A stretch of DNA of 52,924 nucleotides from an uncultured Alphaproteobacteria bacterium. Its GTDB lineage: Bacteria > Pseudomonadota > Alphaproteobacteria > HIMB59 > GCA-002718135. A model generated the notes under the pieces. The model was not told the origin of the DNA and did not search any database. It saw only the letters and a list, made by a program, of their open reading frames with translations. Made by a program: the position numbers and the translations under genes. The stretch covers positions 1-52,924 of the forward strand of contig CACGRD010000006.1 in the NCBI GenBank assembly GCA_902575375.1, given 5' to 3'. Each line of letters begins with the position of its first letter. The first letter of the stretch is position 1. Of this stretch, positions 46,763-52,924 are shown one piece after another.

Positions 46763-48283
46763 ATGAATTTTTATATAACTACTCCAATTTACTACACTAA
46801 TGATATTCCTCATATAGGTCATGCTTATACAAGTATAGCTTGCGATATTATTGCGCGATATAATAAATTATTAGGAAACAATGTATTCTTTTTAACAGGT
46901 ACAGACGAGCATGGACAAAAAGTAGAAAAAGCTGCTATTAATTCAAACTTAAAACCTAAAGAATTCGTCGATAAACTTTCAGTTAATTTTATTAATTTAA
47001 TACCTTTTTTAGGATGTGAAATAGATGATTTTATAAGAACTACTGAAGAAAGACATATTAAAGCCTCACAAGAACTTTGGAAGCAATTAGCAAAAAATAA
47101 TCAAATATATCTTTCAAATTATGAAGGTTGGTACTCAGTTAGAGATGAAGCATTTTATTTGGAAAATGAATTAAAAAAGATTGATGGTAAATATGTCACG
47201 CATAATGGATCGCCTGTAGAGTGGGTAAAGGAGGAGAGTTATTTTTTTAAACTTTCAGAATGGCAAGATAAGTTAATCGACTATTATGAAAAAAATCCAG
47301 AATCAATCTTGCCAAAAACAAGATACAATGAAGTATTAAGTTTTATTAAAGGTGGATTAAAAGATCTATCTATTTCAAGAACAACTTTTAATTGGGGAGT
47401 GCCAGTTCCAAATAATTCTAAGCATGTGATGTATGTTTGGATTGATGCATTATGTAACTATCTAACCGCAATTGGTTATCCAGATACAAATAATAATAAT
47501 TATAAGAAATTTTGGCCCGCAACACATATTGTGGGGAAAGATATTTTAAGATTTCATGCAGTCTATTGGCCAGCTTTTTTAATGGCTGCGGGTATCGAGC
47601 CCCCTAAAAGAATATTTGCGCATGGATGGTGGACTAATGAAGGACAAAAAATTTCTAAATCACTTGGTAATGTCATTGATCCTTACGAAATTATTAATGA
47701 ATATGGGTTGGATCAAATTAGGTTTTTTTTATTTAGAGAAGTACCATTTGGAAATGATGGAGATTTTTCAAAAAAAGCAATCGCAAATAGAATTAACGCA
47801 GATTTATCTAATAATTTTGGTAATTTAGTACAAAGGATTTCATCATTTGCTGTAAAAAATAATGATTCTTTACTAAAACCAACAGAAAATTTAACCAATG
47901 CAGATTATGATTTAATTAATATTCTTCAAAATAAATTTGATGAATATTGTGACTTTATGAATAATCAACAAATTGATAGAGCAATTAAGTCTGTCCTAGA
48001 GTTAATATCTGCTGGCAATGCATATGTTGACACTCAGGCACCATGGACATTAAAAAAAACAAATAAAATTAGAATGGAAGAAGTTTTATATATTGTTACA
48101 AATATAATTATTAAATCAGCTATTATGCTCTATCCAATAATACCAACGAGTTCTAAAAAAATTCTTAATATTTTTAATTATAATATGGACAATAATAAAT
48201 TTGAGGACTTCACCAAACTAATAAATCAAAATATAAAAATAAATAATCCAGAACCAATATTTCCAAGAATATTGAATGATTGA
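46763..48283 (+). CDS. metG: methionyl-tRNA synthetase
   Basis: A 506-residue class I synthetase with H17-I-G-H20 and K296-I-S-K-S300 (the KMSKS loop). 'W-Y-S-V-R-D-E-A-F-Y' and absence of a Cys4 knuckle indicate the short, zinc-free type; there is no C-terminal EMAPII dimerisation domain. Its end overlaps tatD by 8 bases. Confidence 0.95.
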   Translation: MNFYITTPIYYTNDIPHIGHAYTSIACDIIARYNKLLGNNVFFLTGTDEHGQKVEKAAINSNLKPKEFVDKLSVNFINLIPFLGCEIDDFIRTTEERHIKASQELWKQLAKNNQIYLSNYEGWYSVRDEAFYLENELKKIDGKYVTHNGSPVEWVKEESYFFKLSEWQDKLIDYYEKNPESILPKTRYNEVLSFIKGGLKDLSISRTTFNWGVPVPNNSKHVMYVWIDALCNYLTAIGYPDTNNNNYKKFWPATHIVGKDILRFHAVYWPAFLMAAGIEPPKRIFAHGWWTNEGQKISKSLGNVIDPYEIINEYGLDQIRFFLFREVPFGNDGDFSKKAIANRINADLSNNFGNLVQRISSFAVKNNDSLLKPTENLTNADYDLINILQNKFDEYCDFMNNQQIDRAIKSVLELISAGNAYVDTQAPWTLKKTNKIRMEEVLYIVTNIIIKSAIMLYPIIPTSSKKILNIFNYNMDNNKFEDFTKLINQNIKINNPEPIFPRILND

Positions 48284-49058
48284 CTCACATTGTCATTTAA
48301 ATTTTAAAAAATTATCAGAAAATTTTGAGAATATAATTAATAACTCAAAAAAAAATAATATTAGTTCAATATTATCAATCAATACCAATCCTGAAGATTT
48401 TCAGGATCATTTAAATTTAATAAACAATTATAATTCTATTTATCTTTCATATGGACTTCACCCAAGTAATGTTCAATCAATGAACCAAATTGAATTACAA
48501 AACTTTGATCAATACTGTAATAATGAAAAAGTAATAGGAATAGGTGAAACAGGTATCGATCTGTATCATAATGATCAATTTCTCAAAGAACAATCACAAG
48601 TATTTGAAACCCATATTGAAGCTTCAATAAAGCATTCACTTCCAATTATCATTCATCAAAGAAATTCTGAAAAAGAAATAGTAGATATTTTAAAAAATTA
48701 TAAATCAAATAATTTAAAATTAATTTTTCACTGTTTTACTGGTTCAAATCAACTATTAAATTTTTGTCTAGAGAATAACTACTACATTTCAATTTCTGGA
48801 ATAATAACATTTAAAAATGCATCAAATTTAAGAGATATAATTAAGGAAGCCCCTTTAGATTCTATACTTATAGAAACTGATAGTCCTTTTTTAGCACCCG
48901 AGCCAATGAGAGGTACAGTTAATGAGCCATCTTTTGTAAAATATACAGCTGAATATTTGGCAAAATTTTTCAAATTATCCTTAGAAGAATTCGAAAAAAT
49001 CACTGATAATAATTTTTTTAATTTGTTTACAAAAGCTAAAAGAGATAATTATCTGTAA
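48276..49058 (+). CDS. TatD-family metal-dependent DNase/hydrolase
   Basis: A 260-residue TIM barrel with H5-x-H7 ('D-S-H-C-H-L'), 'G-E-T-G-I-D' (metal Glu), 'I-I-H-Q-R', 'H-C-F-T-G' and 'E-T-D-S-P' with the metal-binding Asp: the full metal set. TatD proteins have 3'-5' exonuclease or D-aminoacyl-tRNA-related activities; the exact role of this member is unknown. Overlaps metG and joins the MBL gene by TAATG. Confidence 0.9.
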   Translation: MIDSHCHLNFKKLSENFENIINNSKKNNISSILSINTNPEDFQDHLNLINNYNSIYLSYGLHPSNVQSMNQIELQNFDQYCNNEKVIGIGETGIDLYHNDQFLKEQSQVFETHIEASIKHSLPIIIHQRNSEKEIVDILKNYKSNNLKLIFHCFTGSNQLLNFCLENNYYISISGIITFKNASNLRDIIKEAPLDSILIETDSPFLAPEPMRGTVNEPSFVKYTAEYLAKFFKLSLEEFEKITDNNFFNLFTKAKRDNYL

Positions 49059-49810
49059 TGAAAATAACAATTTTAGGCTGCGGGGGATCTTTTGGTTCAC
49101 CTTTAGCATGGAATAGACATGGTAATATTGATCTAAATAATAAAAGAAATTTTAGAACAAGGTCATCGGTACTTATTGAATATAAAAATACAAATATTCT
49201 AATTGATACTAGTCCAGATCTTAGACAGCAACTTTATAATACTAAATGTACAAATATTGATGCAGTTCTTTATACGCATATTCATTCTGATCATACATCA
49301 GGAGTACCAGATATGAGGGCAATGTCTTTAATAAATAAAAAAATTATACCTGCATATATGCCAAAAGAAATGATTTCCGAGATGGAGACAAATTATAAAT
49401 ATATTTTTAAAGGAGAAAAAGATTATTTGCCATTTATGGAAATTAAAGAATTAGATTCTAGTATAAATTTTCAAAATATAAAAATTGAAACATTTAAACA
49501 TAATCATGGTTCAATTGACGTTCAAACATACAAGATTGGAAATTTTGCTTATTCTACAGATTTAAAAAAATTTTATAATCAAGATATTGATAAATTAAAA
49601 AATCTAGATTTATGGATTGTTGGTTTGTTAAGAGAAGATACTCATCCGGCTCATGCTGGATTTGATCAAATAATGGATTTCATTTCATATATTAAGCCAA
49701 AACAAACTATTTTTACTCATATGACAGCTTTACTAGATGAAAAAGAATTAATAACAAAGTGCCCAGCAAATGTAAAACCTGGATATGATGGTATGATTAT
49801 TGATGTATGA
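49058..49810 (+). CDS. MBL-fold metal-dependent hydrolase (PhnP/tRNase Z-like branch)
   Basis: A 250-residue metallo-beta-lactamase-fold protein. Core motif 'T-H-I-H-S-D-H-T-S-G', N-terminal 'L-G-C-G-G-S-F-G-S-P', later His ('H-N-H-G-S') and Asp ligands, and the final 'T-H-M' are visible. This gene follows tatD in most alphaproteobacteria; it may be a phosphodiesterase, function not established. ATGA overlap with the next gene. Confidence 0.87.
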   Translation: MKITILGCGGSFGSPLAWNRHGNIDLNNKRNFRTRSSVLIEYKNTNILIDTSPDLRQQLYNTKCTNIDAVLYTHIHSDHTSGVPDMRAMSLINKKIIPAYMPKEMISEMETNYKYIFKGEKDYLPFMEIKELDSSINFQNIKIETFKHNHGSIDVQTYKIGNFAYSTDLKKFYNQDIDKLKNLDLWIVGLLREDTHPAHAGFDQIMDFISYIKPKQTIFTHMTALLDEKELITKCPANVKPGYDGMIIDV

Positions 49811-50742
49811 AGCCGGTATCGATTGGTTTTATAGGAATTGGAAATGTTGGATCAAATCTTACAAATAATTTATTAAAATCAAATAACAATATATTTGTGT
49901 ATGATAAAAATAATAATTCTTATTCAAGTTTAAAAAATTTAAAAAACAAGCCTTGTAAAACATTAAAAGAATTAACTGAAAAGAGTGAAATTATAATAAC
50001 TTGTTTACCTTCACCAAAAGCGGTAAGCAAAGTATTAAAAACGATATTAAAATATTTAACTAAAAAACATATCTGGATTGAGATGAGTACTACAGACAAA
50101 AATGATATGATTAGCTTATCCAAAAAAATAATTTCTAAAGGTGGGAAAGTATTAGAATGTCCAATTACTGGGGGAGAACATAGAGCGAAATCAGGAAATA
50201 TATCTATTTTAGCTGCAGGCAAAAAATCAACTTTTAAAAAATGTTTTCCAATTTTATCATTGCTTGGTCATAAAATTTTATATTGTGGAAAAATTGGAAA
50301 TGCTTCAATATTAAAAGTAATTACAAATTATTTAGCATCATTACATTTATTAGGTATAGGTGAAGCACTTAGTGTTGCAAAAAAAAATAAAATTAACTTA
50401 GGCTTAACTTATAAAGCGATAAAAATAAGCTCTGGAAATAGTTTTGTTAATGAAACTGAAACAAAGGTCATACTTGGAGGCAGTTATGATGTCGGATTTA
50501 CAATGGATCTTGTCAATAAAGATATAAATCTTTTTAACAAACTTGGAAAAAATATTAAATTAGAACTTGGAAATTATCTAAGTAAAAAGTTTAAACTAGG
50601 CATGAAAATTTTAGGTGAAAGGTCATTTAGTACTAGTATTATTAAATTAATTGAAAAAGATACAAAAATAAAATTAAGAGAAAAAAATTTTCCAAAACAA
50701 TTAATTGATAAACAAAAAAAACAAAAAGGTGTAAAAGTATAA
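49807..50742 (+). CDS. 3-hydroxyisobutyrate-dehydrogenase-family oxidoreductase
   Basis: A 311-residue NAD(P)-dependent beta-hydroxyacid dehydrogenase. Dinucleotide motif G10-I-G-N-V-G15; substrate motif 'E-C-P-I-T-G-G' (family: D-A-P-V-S-G-G); catalytic Lys and Asn in 'L-K-V-I-T-N-Y'. The C-terminal helical half is unusually basic (Lys-rich tail). Exact substrate unknown; the next gene is a lactonase-type protein, which suggests sugar-acid breakdown. Start overlaps the MBL gene by ATGA. Confidence 0.85.
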   Translation: MKPVSIGFIGIGNVGSNLTNNLLKSNNNIFVYDKNNNSYSSLKNLKNKPCKTLKELTEKSEIIITCLPSPKAVSKVLKTILKYLTKKHIWIEMSTTDKNDMISLSKKIISKGGKVLECPITGGEHRAKSGNISILAAGKKSTFKKCFPILSLLGHKILYCGKIGNASILKVITNYLASLHLLGIGEALSVAKKNKINLGLTYKAIKISSGNSFVNETETKVILGGSYDVGFTMDLVNKDINLFNKLGKNIKLELGNYLSKKFKLGMKILGERSFSTSIIKLIEKDTKIKLREKNFPKQLIDKQKKQKGVKV

Positions 50743-50743
50743 T

Positions 50744-51697
50744 ATGTCTAAAAAAAATTTGTTACCTGCTGACTTAGATCCTAGAAATCCAAGTTATGCT
50801 TATAAAAATAAATTTAATGATCATGTAGATAATACTGATCAATTTAATAATTATCTAAAGTCTACTGAAGTTAAAAAAATTTTTTCTGGTATGTTATGGG
50901 GCGAAGGACCAGCATATATTCCTCATTTAGAAACATTGGTCTGGAGCGATATACCAAATAACAGAATGTTAAAGTTATCAAATGGTTCTGTTTCTGAATA
51001 TAAAAATCCTTCAAATTATTGTAATGGAAATACTATTGATAAAGAAGAGAATGTAATTTCTTGTTCCCACGGAGGAAGATGTATTTATAAAACTAATGAT
51101 AATTTAGAAGTGGAAGTTTTAGTTGATAGTTATAATGGTAAGAAACTTAACTCACCAAACGATCTATTTGTTAAATCGGATGATACAATTTGGTTTACAG
51201 ATCCACCTTACGGTATTTTATCAGATTATGAGGGGTATCCTGGCGAACAAGAATATGGTGGCTGCAATGTGTTTTCTTTTGACCCTAAATCAAACACTTT
51301 AAAAGTTATGATAGACGACCTCATTAGACCTAATGGTATTGCGATATCGCCAGATGAAAAAAAATTATATGTAGCTGATACTGGAGAAAATATCAAACAT
51401 TTGTATGTTTATGATATGATTGATGGAATACCTATGAATAGAAAATTAATTTATGATTTTAAACCTTTTTTTTCTGATGGTTTTAGATGCGATAAAGATG
51501 GTAATGTTTGGACAAGTGCTGGAAAGGGAATTAAATGTTTTAATTCTCAAAACGAATTAATTGGGCAATTTATTGTTCCAGAATTAGTATCAAATTTAGA
51601 ATTTGGAGGAGTGGAAGGAAATATTTTATACATAACAGCCACAACTAGTTTATATTCTTTTGAATTAAATCAACAAGGTGCCAGATTTTATGAATAA
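50744..51697 (+). CDS. SMP-30/gluconolactonase-family hydrolase
   Basis: A 317-residue six-bladed propeller that hydrolyses sugar lactones. Metal ligands appear in 'W-G-E-G-P-A-Y' (Glu), 'N-S-P-N-D-L-F' (Asn/Asp), 'R-P-N-G-I-A-I-S-P-D' and 'F-S-D-G-F-R-C-D' (Asp). 'W-F-T-D-P-P-Y-G' is typical of the gluconolactonase branch. No signal peptide, so cytosolic. It follows the dehydrogenase by one base and probably serves the same sugar-acid route. Confidence 0.87.
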   Translation: MSKKNLLPADLDPRNPSYAYKNKFNDHVDNTDQFNNYLKSTEVKKIFSGMLWGEGPAYIPHLETLVWSDIPNNRMLKLSNGSVSEYKNPSNYCNGNTIDKEENVISCSHGGRCIYKTNDNLEVEVLVDSYNGKKLNSPNDLFVKSDDTIWFTDPPYGILSDYEGYPGEQEYGGCNVFSFDPKSNTLKVMIDDLIRPNGIAISPDEKKLYVADTGENIKHLYVYDMIDGIPMNRKLIYDFKPFFSDGFRCDKDGNVWTSAGKGIKCFNSQNELIGQFIVPELVSNLEFGGVEGNILYITATTSLYSFELNQQGARFYE

Positions 51698-52025
51698 ATC
51701 TTTATCTTCAGAAAAATGTGAACCATGCAATGGGAACACCCCTAAATTAGATTATCAAGATATTAGCAAATTTTTGTCTCAACTCAATGAATGGTCAGTT
51801 AATGATAATCAAGAAATGATTTTCAAAAAATTTAAATTTAGCAATTTTAAAAAAGCTATTTCATTTGCAAATGAAGTTGGAGAAATAGCAGAAAAAGAGG
51901 GTCATCATCCTGATATATCAATAGGATGGGGTTATTGTTTAGTAATGGTACATACTCATGCAATAGAGGGGTTATCAGTTAATGATTTTATATTAGCTTC
52001 CAAAATTGATTTAATTAAAAGTTAA
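51690..52025 (+). CDS. 4a-hydroxytetrahydrobiopterin dehydratase (PCD/DCoH family)
   Basis: A 111-residue protein from ATG 51690 (a GTG at 51678 would add four residues). The active-site motif is clear: 'E-G-H-H-P-D' followed by a Trp/Tyr-x-x-V stretch and 'H-A-I-E-G-L-S-V-N-D-F'. It dehydrates 4a-hydroxy-tetrahydropterin after aromatic amino acid hydroxylation. The N-terminus has an unusual extension with two Cys ('C-E-P-C-N-G'). No hydroxylase gene is in the window. Overlaps the lactonase end by 8 bases. Confidence 0.88.
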   Translation: MNKSLSSEKCEPCNGNTPKLDYQDISKFLSQLNEWSVNDNQEMIFKKFKFSNFKKAISFANEVGEIAEKEGHHPDISIGWGYCLVMVHTHAIEGLSVNDFILASKIDLIKS

Positions 52026-52029
52026 ATTA

Positions 52030-52924
52030 ATGAAAAAAAAAATTTTTATTTGCGGTATTAGTACTGAATGTTGTTCTTATTCAACATTAATACAAAATAA
52101 AAAAGATTTTGAAGTTTTAAGTAGCAAAAAACTCTTAAAATATATAAATTTCCCTTTCTCCAAATATGATAATATAACATTTATACCAAATAAATTTTAT
52201 CGAAGTCTGCCTGGAGGGCCTGTAGATAAGAAATTTTTTTTAAAAACGATTAATAATCTTACAAAGGATTTAATAAAATCAACACCTATTGATGGTATTT
52301 TGCTAATCATGCATGGGGCCATGTATGTTAAAGGTATTAGTGATCCCGAAGGTTTTTTTATTAAAAAAATTCGCTCTAAAGTATCTAAAGATTGTAAAAT
52401 ATCATTATCTTTTGATCTTCACGGACAGATGACTGATACAATTATAAAAAATATTGATTATTTTGCAGCATATAAAACGGCCCCACACATTGATGTTAAG
52501 CAAACTTATTCTAGGGCATTAAAAATGTTAATAGATGGGATATTAAAAAATAAGAAAAATCATATTATTTGGGAAAAAATACCAGTTTTAGTTTCAGGTG
52601 AGATGTCATCAACAATAGTTGAGCCATGTAAAACAATTTATAAAAATCTGAATAAATTTAATAAAATGAAAGGTGTTAATGATTGTAATTTACTTATTGG
52701 ATATGTTTGGGCTGATACTAAGAGGGCAACAGCTTCAGCAATTGTAAATTGTGCAGATGATAATATTGGTAAAAGAATATGTAAGAAAATAGCACTAAGT
52801 TATTGGAATAAAAGGTTTAAATTAGTTTATGATATGAAATCTTATAAGTTAAATAAGGGTTTTTCATCTTATTAATAAAAAAAAATTTACAATTTTAGCT
52901 GATAGCGGCGATAATCCAACAGCT
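52030..52924 (+). pseudogene. M81-family metallopeptidase (MlrC-like), frameshifted and cut by the window end
   Basis: The open part encodes 281 residues of an M81/DUF1485 protein: 'E-C-C-S-Y-S', 'L-P-G-G-P-V-D', 'M-H-G-A-M-Y', 'S-F-D-L-H-G-Q-M-T' (metal ligands) and 'Y-K-T-A-P-H-I-D'. It stops at TAA 52873-52875. In the next frame the family's 'L-A-D-S-G-D-N-P-T-A' follows directly up to the window edge. Removing one T from the run of five at 52860-52864 joins both into one reading frame. Relatives are about 490 residues, so the rest would lie beyond the window. Either a true frameshift or a homopolymer error. Confidence 0.8.

Overview
This window comes from an AT-rich (roughly 70-75% by eye), very densely packed bacterial chromosome. 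Four gene orders are classic for Alphaproteobacteria: uvrA | ssb-gyrA-coaD; recG | sdhE-mfd; a DUF815 ATPase | yajC-secD-secF; and mltB-like, rlpA-like, dacC-tmk-holB-metG-tatD-MBL hydrolase. With the low GC, almost no intergenic space and an Asn/Lys/Ile-rich proteome, this suggests a streamlined marine alphaproteobacterium of the SAR11 / HIMB59 / AEGEAN-169 type. That placement is inference. Both tRNA genes, Lys(UUU) and Ser(UGA), encode their CCA ends.

Layout. 1-7.6 kb: a small membrane protein, a phytanoyl-CoA-dioxygenase-like enzyme, a nucleoside hydrolase, a pseudouridine-breakdown pair (a PfkB kinase and PsuG, the latter with an in-frame stop), a three-domain kinase / M23 / aminotransferase fusion, and a LysE exporter. 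7.6-12.6 kb: a DUF4864 protein, an SRAP abasic-site protein, then a malyl-CoA lyase plus malate-CoA ligase operon (half of a serine cycle) and a histidine phosphatase. 12.6-18.5 kb: the most interesting block, an interleaved set of creatininase-family hydrolase, MDR dehydrogenase, PTPS/QueD-like protein with replaced catalytic residues, GT4 glycosyltransferase, SAM methyltransferase, RibD-type reductase and GTP cyclohydrolase II. It looks like a pathway for a methylated, glycosylated pterin- or flavin-like molecule. 18.5-24 kb: peroxiredoxin, two EamA transporters, an omega-aminotransferase, acylphosphatase, an FKBP-rhodanese fusion and a DUF815 ATPase. 24-41.7 kb: protein export, SodB, DNA repair and topology genes, CoaD, tRNA-Lys, RecG, SdhE, Mfd and a periplasmic sugar-dehydrogenase-like protein. 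41.7-49.8 kb: tRNA-Ser, cell-wall enzymes and the tmk-holB-metG-tatD operon. 49.8 kb to the end: a beta-hydroxyacid dehydrogenase, an SMP-30 lactonase, a pterin carbinolamine dehydratase and an M81 metallopeptidase that is frameshifted and runs off the edge.

Two genes look broken in informative ways. psuG has a stop codon 42 codons before the family's normal end, yet its C-terminal motif continues in frame. The M81 gene loses its frame at a run of five T, with the family's Ala-Asp-x-x-Asp-Asn-Pro motif recovered one frame over. Convergent genes repeatedly share a palindromic TTAA as their two stop codons. I saw no insertion sequences, phage genes, CRISPR arrays or clear rho-independent terminators. 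Apart from 41684-42053, which holds a micro-ORF and a tRNA, no stretch above 300 bases lacks a gene.
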